NCBI GenBank assembly: GCA_036267355.1
Contig: DATAWG010000105.1
Span: forward strand, 1-59,453
DNA: 59,453 nucleotides
DNA from: Pirellulales bacterium
Lineage (GTDB): Bacteria; Planctomycetota; Planctomycetia; Pirellulales; DATAWG01
Direction: 5' to 3'
Positions within the stretch are counted from its first letter, which is position 1. Every line of letters begins with the position of its first letter. Positions 1 through 8,330 of this stretch are shown in pieces. The position numbers and the translations under genes are program-made. The notes under the pieces were generated by a model. That model saw only the letters and a program-made list of their open reading frames with translations. It searched no databases and was not told the origin of the DNA.

Positions 1-428
1 GTGGTTTGACCATTCCAAAATCCAGCGTTGACGCAACACTAGTCCGAAGCGTAAGCGAGGGAACGCTCCGTTGCGGGGTCGGCCTCGCGGCGTCATCCAA
101 TGTGCATGCGGCTTTGTCGCCTGCAGCGAGACGATGCCGCCATTGCGGCGCTCCCTCGCTAACGCTTCGGGTTTGTGTCGCGCCAAAGATTTGGGATCGC
201 GAGGCGGCGAATCGTCGGGCGAGGTGGTTTGACCTCCCAAAATCCAGCGTTGACGCAACACTAGTCCGAAGCGTAAGCGAGGGAGCGCTCCGTTGCGGGG
301 TCGGCCTCGCGGCGTCGTCCAATGTGCATGCGGCTTTGTCGCCTGCAGCGAGACGATGCCGCCGTTGCGGCGCTCCCTCGCTAACGCTTCGGGTTTGTGT
401 CGCGCCAAAGATTTGGGATCGCGAGGCG
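1..428. repeat. Tandem pair of ~223-bp direct repeats
   Basis: Two nearly identical copies, 1-223 and 224-428, differ by a few substitutions. Each carries CCGAAGCGTAAGCGAGGGA near its start and the inverted form TCCCTCGCTAACGCTTCGGG about 100 bases later, so each copy could fold into a long hairpin. The same core recurs at 42508-42690, so this is a dispersed family and not a gene. Open frames across it are by-products of the repeat. From 429 to 684 I see only the leader of the next gene. Confidence 0.85.
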
Positions 429-684
429 ATGATCGAGCCGCCAAAGCCGCCGGCCGCATCCTGATGGTCGACTTGGCGCGCCCCGGCATCGCCGCACCGT
501 GGCCGGCGCCGGGGACTGGTGCCTTTGCGGCGGGGGTAGTAAACTGCCGGATCGCGGTGTGCAGCCGCGCGGCCGCCTGAGAACCGCGGTTTTTCCAACC
601 GCACTGGCCGCCGAGGATATGCCAGCCGAAACCATGGATGCACCGCCCGTGCGCCCGCGGGGCCTTTTGAAAGGAGACCATTTC

Positions 685-1044
685 GTGTCCAAACCCACCG
701 AACGAATTCCCTCGGATACTCCAACAGCCGCCGATCCGGCCGCGCAGTCTGCCGGCCAAGGCGGTCCGCGCATCGAGGTCGACGACAGCAAGACGGTCAC
801 GTGCTATGCGAATTTTTGCCGCGTCACCGGAACGCCGGAAGAACTGATCATCGACTTTGGCTTGAATCCGCAGCCGTTCATCATGCCCCCGCCGCATCCG
901 GTGCCGATCGCCCAGCGAATCGTTACCAATTACTATACGGCCAAGCGCATGTTGCACGCTTTGCAGCTAACGCTCCAGCGCCACGAAGCGGTGTTCGGCG
1001 TGCTCGAACCCGACGTGCAAAAGCGGGTTGTCGGCGGCCGTTGA
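685..1044 (+). CDS. DUF3467 family protein
   Basis: 119 aa, function unknown. The core from about residue 36 onward (YANFCRVTGTPEELIIDFG, then a NYYTAKRMLHALQ helix and a final segment ending in VQKRV) matches the DUF3467 family, common in planctomycetes and other bacteria. I chose the GTG at 685 because AAGGAG lies at 671-676 with 8-base spacing. The frame stays open to 499, but upstream residues are low-complexity and unlike the family. The acidic, Ala/Pro-rich first 30 residues are probably disordered. It is a single-domain soluble protein and its neighbours give no hint of function. Confidence 0.85.
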   Translation: MSKPTERIPSDTPTAADPAAQSAGQGGPRIEVDDSKTVTCYANFCRVTGTPEELIIDFGLNPQPFIMPPPHPVPIAQRIVTNYYTAKRMLHALQLTLQRHEAVFGVLEPDVQKRVVGGR

Positions 1045-1113
1045 GTTCTCTCTGCGTGCCCGGTTCGACGATCCACTTTTCGCCGTGGCGGCTGCCTGCC
1101 GGGGGAGGCTCGA

Positions 1114-4100
1114 ATGCCAAGCTATCGGCTTCCGATCATTGGGCTATTCTGCGTATTCCTGACGTTCGCGTTTTTGACGTTCGGCGAGGCGCTTCGCGCC
1201 GACGACGTTGCCGTTGCGCTGCCGAGCGGCGTGACGGCCGAATGGGATATTTCCAAGGCCGATCGCGCGATCACGCCGACTCGCGAGCGCATCTGCATCA
1301 ACGGCTTGTGGCGCTGGCAGCCCGCGCAGACGGTCGCCGACGATGTTCCCGCCAAGAACTGGGGCTATTTCAAAGTCCCCGGCTGCTGGCCCGGCATCCG
1401 CGACTATCTGCAGAAAGACAGCCAGACCGTTTTTGCCCACCCGAGCTGGAAGAACGAAAATCTTGCCGCCAGCACCGCGGCCTGGTATCAGCGCGCGATC
1501 GCGATTCCGCTCGCGTGGGCCGGGCGACGCATTGCCCTATCGGCCGAGTATGTGAATTCGTATGCGGCCGTGTTCGTCGATGGCCGCAAGGCGGGTGAGA
1601 TTCACTTTCCCGGCGGCGATGCCGATCTCACGTCGGCATGTCGTCCGGGCAGCAAGCACGTGCTGAGCCTGTTGGTCGTGGCGATGCCGCTCAAGGAAGT
1701 GCTCCTTTCGTATCAAGACACGAACTCGGCGCGCAAGCAACGGGCGACGGTGCCGCGCCGCGGCCTGTGCGGCGACGTGTTTTTGGAAAGCATGCCCGCC
1801 AAGGGACGGATTGCCGATGTGAGAGTCGAGACTTCGGTCCGCCGCGGCGAAATCATGTTCGATGTGGCACTGGAAAATCTTCCAGTCGACGGTGTTTTTG
1901 ACTTGGTAGCGCGCGCGACCGAGCATGGCAAACCGGTTCGCGATTTTCACAGCCCCCCGTTCAAATCGAGCGATCTCAAAGCCGGCCGGTTTGCATTCAC
2001 CGAAAAATGGAAGCCTGAAAAGCTTTGGGATACCGATACGCCCGCGAACATGTACGATGTTTCCGTGTCGCTCGATCTGGGCCACGAGGTGCTCGATCGG
2101 GCGCTGCCGATGCGGTTCGGCTTCCGCGAGTTTTGGATCGTCGGCCGTGACTTCTATTTGAACGGCACTCGGATTTTCCTTTCCGCCGTTCCGCTCGACA
2201 ACGCCGAAATCGGCGTCGCTTGGGCCACTTACGAAGCTGCTCGCGAAAGCTTCGAGCGGTTGAAGAGCTTCGGTGTGAATTTCGTCTACACGCACAACTA
2301 CGATTGCGATCCCGGCGCGCATCTCGGCTTTGCCGAAATTCTGCGTGCGGCCGACGACGAAGGCATGCTTGTTTCGCTGACGCAACCTCATTTTTCGCAT
2401 TTTGATTGGACGAAGCCCGACGCCGATCGAACCAATGGCTACGCCCGAACCGCGGAATTCTACGTTCGCGCTGCGGAGAATCATCCGTCGATCGTGGCGT
2501 ACGCGATGAGCCATAATGCGACCGGCTACGATGAAGACATGAATCCCGATCTGATCGACGGCATTCATGCCCCCCGCGATCGCTGGGCGCTCAAGAACGT
2601 GCAGCTTGCAACGCGGGCCGAGGCAATCGTGCACCGCATGGATCCGAGCCGAATCGTGTATCACCACGCGTCCGGCAATCTGGGCCCGATGCACGACAGC
2701 AATTTCTATCCGAATTTCGCGCCGATCCAAGAGCTATCGGATTGGTTCGAGCACTGGGCCACCGTGGGCATCAAGCCGGTGTTCACCTGCGAATACGGCG
2801 CTCCATTCACGTGGGATTGGGGCATGTACCGCGGCTTCTATCATGGCAAGCGCGAGTGGGGCAGCGCCAAGGTGCCGTGGGAATTTTGCCTCGCCGAATG
2901 GAATTCGCAATTCTTAGGCGACGCGGCATTCCATACGACGCCCGAGGAAAAACAAAACCTTCGCTGGGAGGCGAAGCAATTTCGCACCGCAGACGGCTGG
3001 TTTCGCTGGGATGATCCCTACAGCTTCGATTCGAAAGTCTTCGATAGCCGCTATCAAGTCATGGCGCGATATTTGACCGACAATTGGCGGGCCTATCGCA
3101 CTTGGGGCGTGTCGGCGATTTCAGCCTGGCAGCACGAATTTTTTTGGAAGCTCCGCTACGGCGTCGATCGCAGTCGAAAAAATCTCGCGATCGATTGGGA
3201 ACGTCTGCAGCGTCCCGGTTTCAGTCCCGACTACATCGATCAGCGCTACGAGCGGATGGATGTCGCATTCGACCGGAAAGACTGGATTCCGACTCCGGCG
3301 GCCGAGGCGATGTATCGCAATAACATGCCATTGCTGGCCTACATCGCCGGCAAGCCGACGGCATTCACCGGCAAAGATCACAATTTCTTTCCTGGCGAGA
3401 AGGTCGAGAAGCAGCTTGTCGTTATCAACGGCTCGCGCCGAACGATCGGCCACGTCTGCGGCTGGACGTTGGCCATTGGCGGGAATTCGCTCGGCGGCCA
3501 CGGAGCCGGCGGGGTGCCGCCCGGTTCGCAGCGCCGGATTGACACGAGCGTCACACTGCCCGCTGACATCCCGCCCGGGAAATACGAGCTGCGCGTTCAA
3601 ATCCGGTTTGGGGACCCGGTCGTCGGCCGCTCGGACGCCATGCAGACTCGCGAAACGCAAGACGACGCGCTGGCGATCAGCGTTCTGCCTCGCCCGGCGG
3701 CGCCGCGTTTTGCCACGAAGTTCGCGCTCTTTGACCCGAAAGGAGAAACGCGCGCGGCGATGCGGCGAATCGGCGTCGCGACCGTTCCAATCAAAGCGAC
3801 CGACGATCTTTCCGCCTCGCAGTTCGCGGATATCGGCGTGCTCGTCGTGGGCAAATCGGCCATCACTCTCGATGGCCCCGCGCCGTCGATCGCCCGGGTG
3901 CGCGATGGGCTGCGCGTGATCATGTTCGAGCAATCGCCGGAAGTGTTGGAAAAGCGATTCGGCTTCCGCGTGGCTCAATACGGCTTGCGGCAGGTTTTCC
4001 CCCGCGTCGCCGATCATCCGCTGCTTGCCGGCCTCACGGCCGACAATCTGCGTGATTGGCGCGGCGAGTCGACCCTCCTGCCACCGCGGCTCAAATACGA

Positions 4101-5091
4101 GATGCGGCCGAGCGTCGGGCCGACGATCGAGTGGTGCGGCCTGCCGGTAACGCAAGTCTGGCGCTGCGGCAATCGCGGCGACGTGGCGTCGGCATTGATC
4201 GAGAAACCGGCCTGCGGCGATTTCCTGCCGATCGTCGACGGCGGATTCAGCCTGCAATACAGCCCGCTGATGGAATATCGCGAAGGCCGCGGCATGATCC
4301 TCTTCTGCCAACTCGATGTGACCGGCCGGACCGAATCCGATCCTGCCGCCGAGACGCTCGTCGTCAACACGCTCCGCTATGCGGAGGCTTGGAAGCCCAG
4401 CCCGCGACGCAATGCCGTCTATGCCGGCGACGCGGCGGGCCGAGCGCATCTGGAATCGGCCGGCCTTTCGCCTCGCGCATTCGACGGCAAAGCGCTTTCG
4501 CCCGAGGATGTGCTGATCGTCGGCCCAGGGGGCGGAAAGAGCCTCAAACCTGCCGCCGCGGCGATCGCCGATTGGCTCAAATCCGGCGGGCATCTGCTCG
4601 GCGTCGGCCTTGGCCGACAAGATGCCGCCGCGATTCCCTCGTTGAACGCCGGCATTCAAGGCCGCGAACATGTCGGCGCCTATTTCACGGCATTCAACCT
4701 TTCGTCGCCATTTGCCGGCGTCGGCCCGGCCGATGTTTACAATCGCGACCCGCGCGAGATGCCGCTCATCGTGTCCGGCGCCAAGCAAATCGGCGCGAAA
4801 CCGATCGGCGACGGCATCCTGGCCACGGCCGGGCCGGGCGATATCGTCCTTTGCCAACTCGTGCCGTGGCAATTCGACAAACGGCAATACTATCTCAAGA
4901 AAACATTCCGCCGCTCGTCGTTCTTGCTCTCGCGGCTGTTAGCGAACATGGGCGTCGCCCCCTCGCCGCCGATCCTCGCCCGATTCCAAACCCCGGTCGA
5001 TCTGTCGAAGCACGAACAGCGCTGGCTGACCGGCCTGTATCTCGACCAACCCGAGGAATGGGACGACCCCTATCGCTTCTTCCGCTGGTGA
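1114..5091 (+). CDS. Secreted GH2-like glycoside hydrolase, 1325 aa
   Basis: An N-terminal signal peptide (hydrophobic 7-25, cleavage near ALRA-DD) is followed by a GH2-type sugar-binding/jelly-roll region, an Ig-like region ending near FGFREFWI, and a TIM barrel (about 345-720). The C-terminal ~500 residues look like beta-sandwich and glutamine-amidotransferase-like domains. The putative nucleophile region is FTCEYGAPF (about residue 558). Where GH2 enzymes have the acid/base NE, this protein reads AYAMSHNATG (about 462-471), so the usual Glu is absent. GGGGAGG sits just before the ATG. It probably acts on extracellular or periplasmic polysaccharide, substrate unknown. It could instead be a non-catalytic or mechanistically altered relative. 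Confidence 0.75.
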   Translation: MPSYRLPIIGLFCVFLTFAFLTFGEALRADDVAVALPSGVTAEWDISKADRAITPTRERICINGLWRWQPAQTVADDVPAKNWGYFKVPGCWPGIRDYLQKDSQTVFAHPSWKNENLAASTAAWYQRAIAIPLAWAGRRIALSAEYVNSYAAVFVDGRKAGEIHFPGGDADLTSACRPGSKHVLSLLVVAMPLKEVLLSYQDTNSARKQRATVPRRGLCGDVFLESMPAKGRIADVRVETSVRRGEIMFDVALENLPVDGVFDLVARATEHGKPVRDFHSPPFKSSDLKAGRFAFTEKWKPEKLWDTDTPANMYDVSVSLDLGHEVLDRALPMRFGFREFWIVGRDFYLNGTRIFLSAVPLDNAEIGVAWATYEAARESFERLKSFGVNFVYTHNYDCDPGAHLGFAEILRAADDEGMLVSLTQPHFSHFDWTKPDADRTNGYARTAEFYVRAAENHPSIVAYAMSHNATGYDEDMNPDLIDGIHAPRDRWALKNVQLATRAEAIVHRMDPSRIVYHHASGNLGPMHDSNFYPNFAPIQELSDWFEHWATVGIKPVFTCEYGAPFTWDWGMYRGFYHGKREWGSAKVPWEFCLAEWNSQFLGDAAFHTTPEEKQNLRWEAKQFRTADGWFRWDDPYSFDSKVFDSRYQVMARYLTDNWRAYRTWGVSAISAWQHEFFWKLRYGVDRSRKNLAIDWERLQRPGFSPDYIDQRYERMDVAFDRKDWIPTPAAEAMYRNNMPLLAYIAGKPTAFTGKDHNFFPGEKVEKQLVVINGSRRTIGHVCGWTLAIGGNSLGGHGAGGVPPGSQRRIDTSVTLPADIPPGKYELRVQIRFGDPVVGRSDAMQTRETQDDALAISVLPRPAAPRFATKFALFDPKGETRAAMRRIGVATVPIKATDDLSASQFADIGVLVVGKSAITLDGPAPSIARVRDGLRVIMFEQSPEVLEKRFGFRVAQYGLRQVFPRVADHPLLAGLTADNLRDWRGESTLLPPRLKYEMRPSVGPTIEWCGLPVTQVWRCGNRGDVASALIEKPACGDFLPIVDGGFSLQYSPLMEYREGRGMILFCQLDVTGRTESDPAAETLVVNTLRYAEAWKPSPRRNAVYAGDAAGRAHLESAGLSPRAFDGKALSPEDVLIVGPGGGKSLKPAAAAIADWLKSGGHLLGVGLGRQDAAAIPSLNAGIQGREHVGAYFTAFNLSSPFAGVGPADVYNRDPREMPLIVSGAKQIGAKPIGDGILATAGPGDIVLCQLVPWQFDKRQYYLKKTFRRSSFLLSRLLANMGVAPSPPILARFQTPVDLSKHEQRWLTGLYLDQPEEWDDPYRFFRW

Positions 5092-5111
5092 ATCGCGAGC
5101 TGCGCCGAACG

Positions 5112-5405
5112 ATGTATCGCATTCCGCTAAATCGCGATTCGTTGTGCCGTGTGATTCAAGGCGTGCATGCAGTCTCGATGGCAATCGCAATCGTGGCATT
5201 TATTGTGGTGGGGCGCACCGCCGACTCGGTCGCGCACGAAAGGGCCGCGGACATTGAAGTATTTTTCGCGATCGCGGCAGTCGTCACCGGGTTCGTGGCA
5301 ATGGCCACGCGGCCGCCGCGGAACGAATCGCTGGTTCTGGCGATTTCGACCCTCGCCGCCCTCATTCTCCCCGTAACGACGCAGCTAGCATTCCTGGTCT
5401 TGTAG
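5112..5405 (+). CDS. Small three-helix membrane protein
   Basis: 97 aa, not recognised. Three hydrophobic segments are visible: about residues 15-33 (VSMAIAIVAFIVVG), 45-63 (VFFAIAAVVTGFVAMA) and 70-95 (LAISTLAALILPVTTQLAFLVL). It starts 21 bases after the GH2-like gene and reads the same way, so it may be co-transcribed. The ribosome-binding site is weak. It is convergent with the oxidoreductase gene that ends at 5415. It is probably an integral inner-membrane protein. Confidence 0.55.
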   Translation: MYRIPLNRDSLCRVIQGVHAVSMAIAIVAFIVVGRTADSVAHERAADIEVFFAIAAVVTGFVAMATRPPRNESLVLAISTLAALILPVTTQLAFLVL

Positions 5406-5414
5406 AGCCGGGGT

Positions 5415-6764
5415 CTACGCTTCCGGGTGGATCCAGGGTTTGCGATACGGGCGGCGCAGCAGGCGATTGGCGTCGTCGTCGCCGACAATCTGACGCCTTT
5501 CGGAGTCCCACGTGAACGTGCGGCCGAGTTTCATCGCCATATTGGCCATGATGCAGCTCGCGGTGGAAATGTGCCCCTCTTCGATGTCGGCCACAGGCTT
5601 GCCGCGGGTGTCGATCGCTTGGAGGAAATTGCGCATGTGGCCTCGGATCGCCGGAGCGACGTGTTTTTCCAAATCCTTTTCCGTGCGATCTTCCGGATAT
5701 TTGTCGAGCTCGTAGGCGACGTCGCGATGGATCGGCTTGCTGCCGTCGAAGGGGGTGAAATCGTAGCTCATTACGCTTAGCTTGAGCGTCCCCTTGTCGC
5801 CGTAGAATGTCGCGCCCCAGGGATATTTTGGATCGGGCGAATCGCCCCACGTGCGATGTTGCCAGACGACGTTCAAATCGCCGTAGTCGAAGCTGGCGGT
5901 TTGCGTGTCGGAAATGTTCGCCTTGCTGGCCTTATCGACCAGGATGCCGCCGGTCGAGGCGATCCGCTTCGGCCAGCCGAGTCCGAGCATCCAGCGCGTC
6001 ATGTCGAACATATGGACGCACATGTCGCCCACGATGCCATTGCCATATTCCATGAAAGCGCGCCAGCCGCGTGGATGCACCAGCTTGTTGTAGGGGCGCA
6101 TCGGGGCAGGGCCGGTCCACATTTCGTAGTCAAGATTTTCGGGCGGGGCGGTGTCGGGCGGATTCGCGGTGGCCCGCATATGGTAGTAGCAATAGATTTC
6201 CACCAGCCCGATTTTGCCGAGCTTTCCTTCGCGGACGATCGTGTCGCGGGCCTCGATCAAATGCGGCGTGCTGCGGCGCTGCGTGCCGACCTGCACCACT
6301 CGGCCTGTTTTGCGGGCTGCCGCGACCATCGCCTCGCCTTCGACGATATCGACGCTGATCGGCTTTTGCACATACACATCGGCCCCGGCCTCGACTGCGG
6401 CAATCATCGGCAGGGCGTGCCAGTGGTCGGGCGTGCCGATGAGCACGATATCGAGATCTTTGTGCTTCAGCATCTCGCGATAATCGGCAAACGTCCGCGG
6501 TCGTTGTTTCGACGCTTGCCGCGTGGAAACGATCTCGGCCGCCTCGGCCAGCATGCGAGAATCGACGTCGCACAGCGAAACGACTTCAACCGGCGCGACT
6601 TGAATCAGTCGCAGCAAATCGCACTTGCCATACCAGCCCGTGCCGATCAAACCGACGCGTGCGGGCTTGCGATCTGCGAGGTTGGCGGAATGGCCGATAT
6701 TGGCCATACTGCTCGACAAAGCCATGCCGGCGGCGCTTGCGAAGACAAAATCTCGGCGATTCAT
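5415..6764 (-). CDS. Gfo/Idh/MocA family oxidoreductase, Tat-exported
   Basis: 449 aa. The N-terminus MNRRDFVFASAAGMALSSS is a twin-arginine signal, so the folded, cofactor-loaded enzyme is probably exported. The NAD(P)-binding Rossmann motif GLIGTGWYG is at 38-46, with the acidic CDVDSR after strand 2 and the family EKP-like motif as VQKPIS near 130. The C-terminal domain is the usual alpha/beta dehydrogenase sheet with a GDMCVHMFDM segment. I chose the ATG at 6764 because it begins the Tat signal; the frame is open further upstream. It probably oxidises or isomerises a sugar or sugar acid. This exported class is greatly expanded in planctomycetes; the substrate cannot be read from sequence. 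Confidence 0.9.
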   Translation of the reverse strand: MNRRDFVFASAAGMALSSSMANIGHSANLADRKPARVGLIGTGWYGKCDLLRLIQVAPVEVVSLCDVDSRMLAEAAEIVSTRQASKQRPRTFADYREMLKHKDLDIVLIGTPDHWHALPMIAAVEAGADVYVQKPISVDIVEGEAMVAAARKTGRVVQVGTQRRSTPHLIEARDTIVREGKLGKIGLVEIYCYYHMRATANPPDTAPPENLDYEMWTGPAPMRPYNKLVHPRGWRAFMEYGNGIVGDMCVHMFDMTRWMLGLGWPKRIASTGGILVDKASKANISDTQTASFDYGDLNVVWQHRTWGDSPDPKYPWGATFYGDKGTLKLSVMSYDFTPFDGSKPIHRDVAYELDKYPEDRTEKDLEKHVAPAIRGHMRNFLQAIDTRGKPVADIEEGHISTASCIMANMAMKLGRTFTWDSERRQIVGDDDANRLLRRPYRKPWIHPEA

Positions 6765-7029
6765 GTTGAGGATTCTCACGATTGCATGGCAGGCGAAACG
6801 AACGATTTCCAACAAGTCTAACAAGCGGCGTCTTGGGGGGCGAGCACTTTGCGGCCAAGCCGCAGGCAGCAGGTTGCTCGGAGAGGGGCAAACGCTGAAG
6901 TTCCGCAAAAAATGCGATTGCCAATCGTCAGTTTGCATACTCCCGCCGGAAGGCCATTAAAATCGCGATCAATGTCCGCGGGCGAAATCGTTGAGATGTA
7001 TCGACCGAAATCTACTGCCGAAGAACGTG

Positions 7030-8208
7030 TCAACCGCGTTCGATAATCATCGCCACGGCATTGCCGCCGCCGAGGCAGAGGGCCGCCAGGCCGCGCTTCA
7101 GGCCAAGGCGATGCAGGGCATGTAGCAGCGTAACGAGCACTCGAGCTCCGCTGGCGCCGATCGGATGGCCCAGTGCGATCGCGCCCCCCGAAATGTTTGT
7201 TTTTTCCGGATCGAGGCCGAGCGGTCTTGCGCAAGCGACGCATTGCGCGGCAAACGCTTCGTTCAGTTCGATGAGATCGATGTCGGCGAGCGTCAATTCA
7301 GCTTTTGCCAGCGCTTTTTCGATCGCGATCACCGGGGCGATGAAAATCTCTTTCGGGGCGACGCCGGAAGTGGCTGCGGCAACGATCCGCGCCATGAGCG
7401 GCGATTCGCTGCGCTCGGCCGTTGATTCATCGGCCACCACCAGCGCCGCGGCCCCGTCGCTCAGTTGCGACGAATTGCCGGCCGTCACCGTTCCAGCGGT
7501 CTGAAATGCCGGCCGCAGTCGTGCGAGCGATTCGAGCGTCGAATCCGCGCGCGGCCCTTCGTCGTTGGCTACATGCACGGTCCCTTTTTTGCCCGGCACA
7601 TCGACCGGCACGATTTCGGCGTCGAACGTACCGGCGGCTTGGGCCGCGATGGCGCGGCGATGGCTCGCGGCGGACCAGACGTCTTGCTCGGATCGGGTAA
7701 CCTGTCGGCTGGCAGCGATATATTCGGCTTCTTCGCCCATGCCGACATTTTCGAAGGCACACCACAAACCATCGTGAACCATCGAATCGAGCACGGTTTG
7801 GTTGCCGAATTTCCAACCCTCGCGAGCGCCGATAAGCAGATGCGGCGCCCGGCTCATGCTTTCCATTCCACCGGCAACAATCAGCCGCGCATCGCCGGCG
7901 CGAATCGCCTGATCGGCCAGCATGACAGATTTCAGACCCGAACCGCAGACCTTGTTGATCGTCAGGGCGGCGACGGTGGGCGGCAAACCGGCCGCAAGGG
8001 CCGCTTGCCGAGCGGGCGCCTGCCCGACGCCGGCCGCGAGCACACAGCCCATGATCACTTCGTCGATCTCCTCAGGCCGCACACCGGCGCGATGCACGGC
8101 CTCGCGAATCGCCGTGGCGCCGAGCTGCGGCGCGGCGACGGCCGACAGCGAGCCCAAGAATTTTCCGATGGGCGTGCGGCAACCGGCGATGAGGTAGGAG
8201 CAAGGCAT
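7030..8208 (-). CDS. Acetyl-CoA acetyltransferase (thiolase II)
   Basis: 392 aa, the usual thiolase length. It catalyses reversible condensation of two acetyl-CoA to acetoacetyl-CoA, or thiolytic cleavage of 3-ketoacyl-CoA. The nucleophilic Cys is in NKVCGSGLK (about 88), the catalytic His in ALGHPIGASG (about 348), and the second acid/base Cys in ALCLGGGNA near the C-terminus, so all catalytic residues are present. ATG at 8208 is preferred; a TTG precedes it directly. No fatty-acid or PHB genes are adjacent, so its pathway (butanoate metabolism, beta-oxidation or mevalonate entry) is open. Cytosolic. Confidence 0.92.
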   Translation of the reverse strand: MPCSYLIAGCRTPIGKFLGSLSAVAAPQLGATAIREAVHRAGVRPEEIDEVIMGCVLAAGVGQAPARQAALAAGLPPTVAALTINKVCGSGLKSVMLADQAIRAGDARLIVAGGMESMSRAPHLLIGAREGWKFGNQTVLDSMVHDGLWCAFENVGMGEEAEYIAASRQVTRSEQDVWSAASHRRAIAAQAAGTFDAEIVPVDVPGKKGTVHVANDEGPRADSTLESLARLRPAFQTAGTVTAGNSSQLSDGAAALVVADESTAERSESPLMARIVAAATSGVAPKEIFIAPVIAIEKALAKAELTLADIDLIELNEAFAAQCVACARPLGLDPEKTNISGGAIALGHPIGASGARVLVTLLHALHRLGLKRGLAALCLGGGNAVAMIIERG

Positions 8209-8330
8209 CAATCAATTATCACGCCGAGGGCAAGGCGAGGATAGTCGGCTGATGAATTCGGGCGATTCGAACCGGTGCCCGGTTTTCTCGCCCTCAAGCC
8301 GAACCATATTCAACCGACCGGGATTCCGGG

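Noticed and set aside
3121-4887. 588-codon minus-strand frame inside the GH2-like gene
   Set aside because: Shadow of a high-GC gene; composition is Arg/Ala/Gly-rich without motifs, and the plus-strand protein has a signal peptide and clear family features.
4056-5405. 449-codon frame ending in the small membrane protein
   Set aside because: Only its last 97 codons (from 5112) are protein-like; the rest is an out-of-frame shadow of the GH2-like gene.
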